This document shows, piece after piece, positions 16,863-24,083 of a DNA stretch of 46,910 bases. Numbering within the stretch: the stretch's first letter is position 1; each line of letters starts with the position of its first letter. Source of the stretch: Bacteroidetes bacterium UBA1947 (lineage in GTDB: Bacteria > Bacteroidota > Bacteroidia > Chitinophagales > Chitinophagaceae); NCBI GenBank assembly GCA_002336915.1, contig DDET01000016.1, positions 16,600 through 63,509 of the forward strand. Reading direction: 5' to 3'. The position numbers were made by a program, and so were the translations under genes. The notes under the pieces were generated by a model. The model was not told the origin of the DNA, did no database searches, and worked only from the letters and a program-made list of their open reading frames with translations.

Positions 16863-16904
16863 AAAAAATGAACCGCCTCTAATAAGAGGCGGTTCATTTT
16901 TTTG
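16863..16904. terminator. Strong terminator after the collagen-like gene
   Basis: An 18-bp perfect stem (AAAAAATGAACCGCCTCT with its complement) and an AATA loop, with T and A runs on the two sides. Confidence 0.95.
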
Positions 16905-16949
16905 TATCCTTAACTGTAAATCTATTATTTTCGGCCAAAATTTTTTTCT

Positions 16950-17360
16950 ATGCTACAAATCGGAGATGAGTTCCGTCACAAGTTTTCTTATACACAGGAT
17001 GATGTGGACACTTATGCACGCGTGAGCGGCGATGTGAACCCGCTGCATATAGACCCACAGGCAGGCAAAGACAGCATGTTCGGCCGTAACATCATTCATG
17101 GCTTTCTTGGTGCCAGCGTGTTCACCAAGATATTCGGGGCTCTGTGGTATGCCGATGGTCATGTGTACATGAGCCAGAACATCAAATGGCTGAAGCCTAT
17201 GTTCGTAGACACACAATATGAAGCTGTTGTAAAAGTGAAAGAGATATTCCCCGAGAAGAACAGGATATTGTACGAATGTGCTGTTTATGATGTAGCAACC
17301 GGTGACCAGACCATTGCCGGAGAGGCCATGCTATTGAACAAGAAGCAGTATGTTTGGTAA
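16950..17360 (+). CDS. MaoC-like (R)-specific enoyl-CoA hydratase (PhaJ type)
   Basis: A 136-residue single hot-dog domain, the length of PhaJ. The hydratase-2 motif YARVSGDVNPLHID carries the predicted catalytic D28 and H33, five residues apart as in the Asp31/His36 pair of Aeromonas PhaJ. Downstream, GRNIIHGFLGAS fits the CoA-binding helix. It would hydrate trans-2-enoyl-CoA to (R)-3-hydroxyacyl-CoA, which feeds PHA synthesis or a fatty-acid side route. The PhaE-like gene about 2.5 kb upstream makes the PHA role more plausible, though the two are divergently oriented. A role in other acyl-CoA or acyl-ACP metabolism is not excluded. Confidence 0.85.
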   Translation: MLQIGDEFRHKFSYTQDDVDTYARVSGDVNPLHIDPQAGKDSMFGRNIIHGFLGASVFTKIFGALWYADGHVYMSQNIKWLKPMFVDTQYEAVVKVKEIFPEKNRILYECAVYDVATGDQTIAGEAMLLNKKQYVW

Positions 17361-17390
17361 GGCCCTCTGATAAAACGTTTTTAACTGTTG

Positions 17391-17440
17391 AAAAGTCATA
17401 AATAGATGGGGATAATCACCCCGATATTTATGACTTTTTC
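17391..17440 (+). terminator. Terminator after the PhaJ-like gene
   Basis: A perfect 14-bp stem AAAAGTCATAAATA / TATTTATGACTTTT (17391-17404 with 17425-17438). The loop has its own GGGG/CCCC pairing, and a T run closes it. Confidence 0.85.
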
Positions 17441-17465
17441 ATTACAATTGTTATTGATTTTTTAG

Positions 17466-17473
17466 TATATTTG
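17466..17473 (+). promoter_or_regulatory. -7 box TATATTTG of the C10 peptidase gene
   Basis: An exact TAnnTTTG 33 bp before the ATG at 17507. The -33 region is only AT-rich (TTG at 17448-17450). It overlaps an upstream alternative start (17471), which supports starting at 17507. Confidence 0.55.
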
Positions 17474-17506
17474 TATTATTCCAAAAATGAAAAATCAGTA
17501 GATAGA

Positions 17507-19303
17507 ATGAAGAAAATCCTGCTTTCGCTTTTAGCGCTTGCTAATTGCGCAATTTCCTTTGCAAAACAGGTTGATGAACATACTGCAAAAACTGTTGGTT
17601 ATAACTTTCTGAAAACTCAAACACATACGGGCGTCCCTGCTGATGCCAACGGGCTGCAGCTTGCGTATACTGTCAAGAGCGCTAACCAAACGGACGTATG
17701 TATGTATCTTTTCAATACCGGTGCGAATGGTTTCGTGATCGTTTCGGGCGATGATATCGCTAACCCTGTGTTGGGCTATTCCGATGAGGGTGTGGTAGAT
17801 GTAAATAACATGCCGCGCGACTTTACTTATCTAACTAACGGCTTTAAAAGCGATATATCTTACGGCATAGAGCATAATATTGCTGCCACGAGTGCTATTA
17901 AAAGTAAATGGTCTGCATTACAGAGTACATCACCTGTTGCGGCAAAAGCAACTTCAGTTCCCGGCGTTGCCCCGCTCATCACGACCAAATGGAACCAATC
18001 TCCTTATTATAATTACACTTGCCCATTTGACAATGCACAAAACGCCTATGCGGTAACAGGCTGTGTGGCTACTGCCATGGCGCAGGTGATGAAATTCTGG
18101 AACTATCCCTCTACCGGCACCGGTTCACATAGCTATCATCACCAGCAATATGGCAACCTCTCTGCCAACTTCGGGGCTACAACGTACAGGTGGAGCATCA
18201 TGGGTAACGTGATAAATGGCACCAGCGTAGGTGCGATCGATACGGTGATGTTTCATGCAGGTGTGAGTGTAAATATGGGCTATGGGGTTGACGAAAGCGG
18301 CGCTTTTGTAATTTCCTCCGCCAGCCCAACAACATACACTGCCGAATATGCATTAAAATCCTATTTCGGCTACAAACCATCTTTGCAAGGCCTTGAGCGC
18401 AATAACTACAGCACAGATCAATGGATGGCTATGCTGAAAATGGAACTGAATGCAAGCCGCCCCATCATATATGCAGGCTTTGGCACGCAAGGCGGGCATT
18501 GCTGGGTGGCTGATGGTTATGATGCCAATAGCTTCCTGCACCTTAACTGGGGGTGGGGAGGATATTGTAACGGTTATTTTTCCGTTGACGCAATGGACCC
18601 TGCAGCTATGGGCCCGGGCAACGGCTTTAACAGCGACCAGCAGGCTATAGTAGGTATAATGCCTGCTAACCCGGGTATAAAAATGGAGCTTAACGATATG
18701 CTTAGCTTACCTACTACCATTGCTTATAACCAGCCCTTTTCGATAAGCACCAAGATCATCAATAACGGCACTAATACTTTTGGTGGCGATTATATAGCAC
18801 GTGTGTTTAACGAGAACGGCCAGATCATAGACAGCATACAGTTGATGGCAGGTAACACGTTGAACGCAGGCGACCAGACTAATACACTTACCTTCAGCAC
18901 TTCCGGCTCGTCTGCAATGACACCGGGCAACTATACAGTGGGTGTATTCTATCGCCCGACAGGTAAGACATGGTTCGAGGTAAATGGTAATGGCAACTAT
19001 GCCAACCTGATAAACGTGAATGTGACCGCAGCAACCGCCGTCAGCGAATTAGCTAATAATGCAGGCATCCGGATATTCCCTAACCCGGCAACCGATGTGA
19101 TCAATATCTATGCAACAGGTACAGGTAACAGCATCACAAAAGTGAAGATAACTGACCTGCAGGGAAGAACAGTAACCACGCTCGATACCAAAAATAACTC
19201 AAGCATCGCCATACCCGTAAGCACGCTGGCAGGCGGCATGTATTTTGTGCAAACTCAAACTACATCAGGCTCGCAGACTGATAAGGTTGTGATCAAAAAA
19301 TAA
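17507..19303 (+). CDS. C10 (streptopain-family) cysteine peptidase with T9SS tail
   Basis: A 598-residue secreted zymogen. Signal peptide about 1-20 (cleavage near SFAKQ). The propeptide of about 21-145 has the GFVIVSGDD strand typical of the SpeB pro-region. The catalytic domain starts near PLITTKWNQSPYYN, with nucleophile C186 (VTGCVATAMAQVM) and base H331 (GGHCWVADGYD), followed by LNWGWGG, the family's C-terminal block. These positions are close to C192/H340 in streptopain. A beta-sandwich (about 400-510) then leads to a T9SS sorting domain (FPNPATDVINIY ... DKVVIKK). I start at 17507; the frame reaches 17471, but that would put 12 polar residues before the signal peptide. It is probably a surface or secreted nutrient-scavenging protease. 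Confidence 0.9.
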   Translation: MKKILLSLLALANCAISFAKQVDEHTAKTVGYNFLKTQTHTGVPADANGLQLAYTVKSANQTDVCMYLFNTGANGFVIVSGDDIANPVLGYSDEGVVDVNNMPRDFTYLTNGFKSDISYGIEHNIAATSAIKSKWSALQSTSPVAAKATSVPGVAPLITTKWNQSPYYNYTCPFDNAQNAYAVTGCVATAMAQVMKFWNYPSTGTGSHSYHHQQYGNLSANFGATTYRWSIMGNVINGTSVGAIDTVMFHAGVSVNMGYGVDESGAFVISSASPTTYTAEYALKSYFGYKPSLQGLERNNYSTDQWMAMLKMELNASRPIIYAGFGTQGGHCWVADGYDANSFLHLNWGWGGYCNGYFSVDAMDPAAMGPGNGFNSDQQAIVGIMPANPGIKMELNDMLSLPTTIAYNQPFSISTKIINNGTNTFGGDYIARVFNENGQIIDSIQLMAGNTLNAGDQTNTLTFSTSGSSAMTPGNYTVGVFYRPTGKTWFEVNGNGNYANLINVNVTAATAVSELANNAGIRIFPNPATDVINIYATGTGNSITKVKITDLQGRTVTTLDTKNNSSIAIPVSTLAGGMYFVQTQTTSGSQTDKVVIKK

Positions 19304-19323
19304 TAAAGCCCATTCTGATATTC

Positions 19324-19357
19324 AAAGCCTGCGATAATATTGCAGGCTTTGTTATTT
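19324..19357 (+). terminator. Terminator after the C10 peptidase
   Basis: AAAGCCTGC (19324-19332) pairs with GCAGGCTTT (19342-19350), 9-nt loop, followed by a T-rich tract. Confidence 0.8.
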
Positions 19358-19381
19358 TAAGGCCAAACAAACAGCCGGATA

Positions 19382-19861
19382 ATGAACAAAAGTATATTGC
19401 TCTTAACGTTGGTAGTCCTGCTACAATACGATACACAAGCACAGATGCCGGTAGCCATACCCGGACCGCGTGCGCTGGTATACAAAACCAGGAAGGACTA
19501 CAGCAAGCTTGTATCTGTACTGCTATCGGAGGATGGGAAGACGATAGTGTCTTATCCCGACCCGGCTGATGTCAAGACAAATGGAAGATACCTTTACCCT
19601 ACTAAACTCCATAAAGGTTACTTGCTTGATAATAGGGGCATTGGTACCAATACCGCCTTCCTGAGCATAAGCTACGGCCGATATGCCAGGCTAAAAAAGC
19701 TACCCTCACAGGCAGAGCTGAATGCTATGATAGTGGACAAAGCTCCCTTTACGGAACTGTGCGACTGTGGCCTTTTACGAGACTATAAGAACCCTGCGAA
19801 AGAGATAAATGCACTTATAGACAAAAAGCAACTGAGAAAGAAGTGCAAGCCAATTAAGTAA
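19382..19861 (+). CDS. Small secreted protein of unknown function
   Basis: A 159-residue protein with a signal peptide (about 1-20, cleavage after TQAQ). The mature part has a conserved-looking YKTRKDYSKLVSVLLS block, a YPDPADVK turn, a TKLHKGYLLDNRGIG segment and a C-terminal LCDCG/CKPIK. There are three cysteines in the mature chain, two of them in the CDC pair. No lipobox, TM helix or T9SS tail, so probably periplasmic. I do not recognise the family. It has no clear promoter of its own and follows a terminator by 25 bp, so read-through from upstream is possible. Confidence 0.65.
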   Translation: MNKSILLLTLVVLLQYDTQAQMPVAIPGPRALVYKTRKDYSKLVSVLLSEDGKTIVSYPDPADVKTNGRYLYPTKLHKGYLLDNRGIGTNTAFLSISYGRYARLKKLPSQAELNAMIVDKAPFTELCDCGLLRDYKNPAKEINALIDKKQLRKKCKPIK

Positions 19862-19957
19862 TAAGTTCCGTATACGGTCTCCCTTAAATTTTTTATTTAT
19901 TACATAATAATTCTTTAGCATTTGCGTTATTTTAACATTACCTAAAACGCATTGCAT

Positions 19958-21358
19958 ATGAAGAAGCTACCATTTGCCCTGATCTCAATGCTGCTCATTA
20001 GTGCATCGTCCTTTTCGCAACAGCCAGTGGGAAGAAAAGGGAACTTCTATACGCTGTCTGCTACTTGCAAACCTGCTGACAGCATGCAACAGGGGGCAAA
20101 GCTCGTAGTTTACTATTTCATACAATTGGACGATGGCAATGCTATCACTGATAACGTTGTTATGCAACTTGACCAAATAACGATCGCAACAAAAGAACAT
20201 CTTAAAGTTGACTATGGGCCCGGGTACAGCGATTCATTGATTATAGACGCCCTGGATCTCCCGGAGGGGGTGTATACCTTCACTATGAGGTATGGGGGAC
20301 AGTCGTACAGCGGTAAGAAGCTGACTATCCTGAAGAACAGCGTTGATAGCGATGCAATATGGCCGGGCGATGCAAACAATGATCACAGCGTTGACCTATA
20401 TGATCCGCTTGCTATCGCTGTAGCATACGGCAAAACGGGACCCAAACGAATGTTCCCGAGTACTGTTTGGCAGCGGCAATTTTGCGCTGATTGGAGCAAT
20501 AGTTTTACCGACAATGTAAACTACGACCATGCAGATTGCAATGGCAACGGGATAATAGACAACTATGACCTTTATGCCGTAGATGCGAACTATACAGCCC
20601 CGCACCAGGGAGGCTCGGCCTGGCAGTCTAATACGCCGGGGCTGGCTACACTGCAATTCGACCTGGCCGGTATCGTATTTGCCCAGGGCGACACTGTAAC
20701 CCTTCCGCTAAAGCTGGGCGATAAGGGTACGAGCATGAACAACCTGTATGGCATAGCGACGAATATACAAGTACTAGGAGCCGGGCCAGACAATACCCCG
20801 ACGCTCAACTACGACAACAGTTGGCCAGGCAGCAGCGGGAACATACTTACTTTTACGAAGGCCCGCAGCGCGAGCGATATAGACTGTGTACTGGCCCGCA
20901 CCGACCACCAAAATATATCAGGCGGAGGCACTATCGCTACGATGAGGTTTGTGATACCAAAGAACGTGGGCAATGATGAGCCTATCATATTTCACCTGAG
21001 CAACACAAAGATCATTGATAAGGATGGTCATGTGCTGAGCGACTACAATGTAGCCGACGATACAGCTTATATAAACTCAGCAGCCGTAGCCAATGCTCCT
21101 GATAATGACCGTGCACCTGTTATTACGCCCAACCCGTCGAATAATGGCGCCAGCCTGGTATTCGCCTTTACCAAAGGGGGGAAGCTGCAAATGATAATAA
21201 CTGACCTGGAGGGCAAGACAGTTTCAAACGAAGAACTGAGTTTTGCTGCAGGCCAACATATTGCCAAACTACCGAATCTTGCCCCCGGCACATACATCGT
21301 TTGCCTGCAAAATGCCGAAGGCAGTTACAAGCAGACCTTAAAGTGGATACAGCGATAA
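19958..21358 (+). CDS. T9SS-sorted protein with dockerin-like calcium loops
   Basis: A 466-residue protein from the ATG at 19958; a TTG two codons upstream is an alternative. Signal peptide about 1-20 (SSFSQQ). A beta-rich N-domain runs to about 125. Two dockerin-type F-hand loops follow: D138-x-N140-x-D142 ... D149 after WPG, and D193-x-N195-x-N197 ... D204. They are separated by a 40-residue insert with Trp and Arg. A cohesin-like or Ig-like domain (about 225-375) comes next, and a T9SS tail starts near ITPNPSNNGAS. The paired loops suggest calcium-stabilised folding or cohesin binding; no cohesin partner is recognisable here. The stop is immediately adjacent to the convergent fumC stop. 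Confidence 0.8.
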   Translation: MKKLPFALISMLLISASSFSQQPVGRKGNFYTLSATCKPADSMQQGAKLVVYYFIQLDDGNAITDNVVMQLDQITIATKEHLKVDYGPGYSDSLIIDALDLPEGVYTFTMRYGGQSYSGKKLTILKNSVDSDAIWPGDANNDHSVDLYDPLAIAVAYGKTGPKRMFPSTVWQRQFCADWSNSFTDNVNYDHADCNGNGIIDNYDLYAVDANYTAPHQGGSAWQSNTPGLATLQFDLAGIVFAQGDTVTLPLKLGDKGTSMNNLYGIATNIQVLGAGPDNTPTLNYDNSWPGSSGNILTFTKARSASDIDCVLARTDHQNISGGGTIATMRFVIPKNVGNDEPIIFHLSNTKIIDKDGHVLSDYNVADDTAYINSAAVANAPDNDRAPVITPNPSNNGASLVFAFTKGGKLQMIITDLEGKTVSNEELSFAAGQHIAKLPNLAPGTYIVCLQNAEGSYKQTLKWIQR

Positions 21359-22759
21359 TTATTTTATCTCGCCCACCATATCTTTCGGGTCCACCCATTC
21401 GTCGAATTGCTCGGCGGTGAGGTAGCCGAGGTCGATGGCAGTTTGCTTTAAGGTCTTTCCTGTTTTGTGTGCGGTCTGTGCTATTTCTGCAGCTTTGTAA
21501 TAGCCTATCTTAGTATTGAGCGCCGTCACCAGCATCAGCGAGTTGTTCACATGGTTCCTGATGTTAGCTTCTATCGGCTCTAAACCTACAGCACATTTAT
21601 CATTGAATGATACACAGCCGTCACCTATCAGGCGGGCGCTGTGCAGGAAGTTGAATATCATTACAGGCTTGAACACGTTGAGCTCAAAATGGCCGGTGGC
21701 GCCGCCTATGCCTATGGTTACATCGTTGCCCATTACCTGTGCAGCTATCATGGTAAGCGCTTCGCACTGTGTGGGGTTTACTTTGCCCGGCATAATAGAT
21801 GAACCGGGTTCGTTATCGGGTATGTGGAGTTCGCCAATACCGGAGCGTGGGCCTGAGCTGAGCATACGGATATCATTAGCGATCTTCATGAGGCTAACGG
21901 CTACTGTCTTAAGTGCGCCATGTGCTTCGACAATTGCATCGTGCGCTGCGAGGCTCTCGAATTTATTTTCGGCAGTGATGAAGGGCAAGCCTGTGAGCTT
22001 AGCTATCTGCCCGGCTACATTTTCGGAATAGCCGGGAGGTGTGTTAATACCTGTGCCGACTGCAGTACCGCCCAATGCTAACTCGCTAAGATGTGCCAAC
22101 GTATTATTGATAGCGCGAAGACCATGATCGAGCTGAGATACGTAGCCGCTGATCTCCTGGCCCAGTGTGAGCGGCGTAGCATCCATGAAATGGGTACGGC
22201 CTATCTTCACTATATGCATATAGTCTTTCGACTTCTGTGCGAGCGTATCGCGCAGCTTTTTAATGCCGGGGATGGTTACATCTACCAGCATCTTGTATGC
22301 TGCTATGTGCATAGCTGTGGGGAAGGTATCGTTGGATGACTGTGATTTGTTCACATCATCGTTCGGGTGAATGAATTTGTCTTTGTCTGTAAGCTGCCCA
22401 CCATTAAGCACGTGTGCACGATAGGCGATCACTTCGTTCACATTCATATTAGACTGTGTACCCGATCCTGTTTGCCAAACTACCAGTGGAAACTCATTAT
22501 CGAGCTTACCTTCCAGTATTTCATCGCAAACTTTGCCAATGGCATCGCTCTTTTCTTTGGGGAGCACGCCCAGTTCCGTATTGGTAAGGGCTGCTGCTTT
22601 CTTGAGGTATGCAAAGGCACGAATGATCTCCTTAGGCATCCTGTTGATATCCTGGGCTATTTTGAAGTTATCTATAGAGCGCTGTGTCTGGGCACCATAA
22701 TATGCATTTTTGGGTACCTGTACTTCACCCATTGTGTCTTTTTCAATACGAAAGTCCAT
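21359..22759 (-). CDS. fumC: Class II fumarate hydratase
   Basis: Interconverts fumarate and L-malate in the TCA cycle. It is 466 residues, the full class II length, and iron-independent. Visible motifs: GSGTQSNMNVNEVIA, the HPNDDVNKSQSSND block, the THFMDATPLTLGQE block with the likely general-base region, and the superfamily signature GSSIMPGKVNP. No signal peptide. The C-terminus ends at the same point as the convergent secreted protein (no spacer). A -7 box TAACTTTG (22807-22814) lies about 47 bp upstream of the ATG. Confidence 0.97.
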   Translation of the reverse strand: MDFRIEKDTMGEVQVPKNAYYGAQTQRSIDNFKIAQDINRMPKEIIRAFAYLKKAAALTNTELGVLPKEKSDAIGKVCDEILEGKLDNEFPLVVWQTGSGTQSNMNVNEVIAYRAHVLNGGQLTDKDKFIHPNDDVNKSQSSNDTFPTAMHIAAYKMLVDVTIPGIKKLRDTLAQKSKDYMHIVKIGRTHFMDATPLTLGQEISGYVSQLDHGLRAINNTLAHLSELALGGTAVGTGINTPPGYSENVAGQIAKLTGLPFITAENKFESLAAHDAIVEAHGALKTVAVSLMKIANDIRMLSSGPRSGIGELHIPDNEPGSSIMPGKVNPTQCEALTMIAAQVMGNDVTIGIGGATGHFELNVFKPVMIFNFLHSARLIGDGCVSFNDKCAVGLEPIEANIRNHVNNSLMLVTALNTKIGYYKAAEIAQTAHKTGKTLKQTAIDLGYLTAEQFDEWVDPKDMVGEIK

Positions 22760-22806
22760 TGCTATTGATTATTGAAGATTTTAAATTGAATGATTTTTTG
22801 ACGCGG

Positions 22807-22837
22807 CAAAGTTAGTTGATTGGTTGATTAGTTAAAA
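22807..22837 (-). promoter_or_regulatory. Promoter of fumC
   Basis: On the minus strand: TTTT (22834-22837), 19 bp, then TAACTTTG (22807-22814), an exact TAnnTTTG. Predicted leader about 40 nt. Confidence 0.65.
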
Positions 22838-22879
22838 GGTTAATTGGTTGTTTAGTTCGTGGCAATCCGGTTTCGTGAT

Positions 22880-23225
22880 ATTTTTAGAATCGGAAGTCGT
22901 TTATCCACATTTTTTTGTCTTAATTATTGATTGTCAATTTTTTATATCACTTATCTAATGTGAATAGTGCTTCCGATTTAGTTCCGGTTTTGACCCGAAA
23001 TTTCCGATTATCGGAAGTTTCGACAACTCCTTGTGAACTGTCCCGGCTTTCAAAGAACTTCAATTTAGCTGAACAAAAACTCTCAACTGAAGATCGCTTT
23101 CCCGATATGCATGGGAACAGGCTGTCGCAGCCGCCCACAAGCAATGCAAGCTCGCAAGGACGGGAAAGCGGGCTTGCGACTTTGCAAGATACGATGTGGG
23201 CAGGGGCGGTTCCAAAAAAGGATAT
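22880..23225. ncRNA. Putative structured non-coding element
   Basis: About 350 bp without a convincing gene between fumC and the DUF1801 gene. TCGGAA/TTCCGA words recur, including a perfect 6-bp hairpin at 23002-23016. A composite fold follows: outer stem GGAAC/GTTCC (23114-23118 with 23209-23213), a hairpin GGCTG-TCG-CAGCC (23120-23132), a 7-bp stem GCCCACA/TGTGGGC (23133-23139 with 23195-23201), and a nested hairpin with TCGCAAG/CTTGCGA (23152-23158 with 23173-23179) extended by TGCAA/TTGCA (23145-23149 with 23182-23186). Overlapping open frames on both strands are Ser/Cys/Arg-rich and do not look like proteins. It may be an sRNA, a folded repeat or a mobile-element relic. The strand is undetermined. 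Confidence 0.4.
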
Positions 23226-23267
23226 CCACATTGAGTCATTATGCGCAATAACAAGTCAAGTACTATC

Positions 23268-23660
23268 TCACTTTGACTTTTTAGTTTTCGCCTCTGCTTT
23301 TTGTGCGTCTTCGGCCACACGATATTTAACTATGGATTTTACCAACGTTTTGGGAATAGGTTTATTAATAGGGAACTGGATAGCACCCTTTGATGTTTTG
23401 TAGGCCTCCAATTCATTTTCGAAAACTTTTATTGGAGCAGCTGTGGGATAGAAACCAATATGTTCCTTATTAGCCGCATAGTACACCAATACTCCATTCT
23501 GCTTGAATGCAGGCATATTATAGCTGATGACTTCCGTCGCTTTTGGCGCTGCCTGCTTTATGGTCTTTCTCATTTCCTCCAAAATAGCCTGCACATCAGC
23601 AGGGAAGCAGGAAAAATATTCTTCGACAGAAGTGAATTTTGTTGAGGGAGGTATTTTCAT
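23268..23660 (-). CDS. DUF1801 (YdhG-like) protein
   Basis: A 130-residue protein from the ATG at 23660; the frame extends to a TTG at 23669. It matches the DUF1801 pattern: the VEEYFSCFPADVQAILEEMRK helix region, then EVISYNMPAFKQNGVLVYYA, the GFYPTAAPI strand and a KGAIQFPINKPIP block. The tail is Lys/Ala-rich (KAEAKTKKSK). The family has an iron-chaperone-like fold (frataxin-like), but its function in bacteria is unknown. It stands alone, and the folded non-coding element lies just beyond its 3' end. Confidence 0.88.
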   Translation of the reverse strand: MKIPPSTKFTSVEEYFSCFPADVQAILEEMRKTIKQAAPKATEVISYNMPAFKQNGVLVYYAANKEHIGFYPTAAPIKVFENELEAYKTSKGAIQFPINKPIPKTLVKSIVKYRVAEDAQKAEAKTKKSK

Positions 23661-23737
23661 CGTTAGCAATATTTGATTCGCTATTCAGGTTTTTTAAAGC
23701 AATAATCAAGCTTAGCAATAAGCCACTAATTCGGCTT

Positions 23738-23913
23738 TTACATCGTCTGCACAAAGCTAACCATGGCAAGGGCTTGCTGTATAAGATCGGCATCGGTTTT
23801 TTGAGCATTATATACTGCGGTTAGCTGCTAATATTGATGGTCTCAACTTTATTTTGCGCACTTGCTACAATAGCTGAGGTCGCAAAAACTGCTGATAGAG
23901 TTATTCTCTTCAT
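23738..23913 (-). pseudogene. Small secreted peptide gene, apparently broken by a frameshift
   Basis: The ATG at 23913 opens a 30-residue frame (stop at 23821) that is almost entirely a textbook signal peptide: MKR, hydrophobic core, cleavage after VASAQ, then NKVETINISS. Right after the stop a second frame, 23738 to about 23830, reads QLTAVYNAQKTDADLIQQ and ends SFVQTM. That is a plausible continuation of the mature chain (about 55 residues in total). A single indel near 23825-23830 would join them. Either a pseudogene or, less likely, a 30-residue secreted peptide. An assembly error is also possible. Confidence 0.4.
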
Positions 23914-23966
23914 TTTTTGAAGTTACGCGTTTCGGGCCAAACCAATACCAGTGTTGGGAAAATTCA

Positions 23967-23974
23967 TATCTTTG
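23967..23974 (+). promoter_or_regulatory. -7 box TATCTTTG upstream of the ABC-F gene
   Basis: An exact TAnnTTTG with no clear -33. It would give a leader of about 105 nt before the ATG at 24084, long enough for the leader-mediated control known for some ABC-F resistance genes, though I see no leader peptide. Confidence 0.4.
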
Positions 23975-24083
23975 CTACCTAAATCTCTTCAAATACCAAT
24001 GTAGAATTATTTCGTTCATAAAAGACAGATAGCAGGAACAAATCAAAGTGTCCTGCGATTGTTCCATTTCTAAAGAATGAAAT

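Noticed and set aside
22901..22909. Perfect DnaA box TTATCCACA as a sign of oriC
   Set aside because: A single box; no dnaA, no AT-rich unwinding region with clustered boxes and no typical origin neighbours.
22927..23403. 158-residue plus-strand open frame
   Set aside because: It runs through the folded element and antisense to the DUF1801 gene, and its composition is not protein-like.
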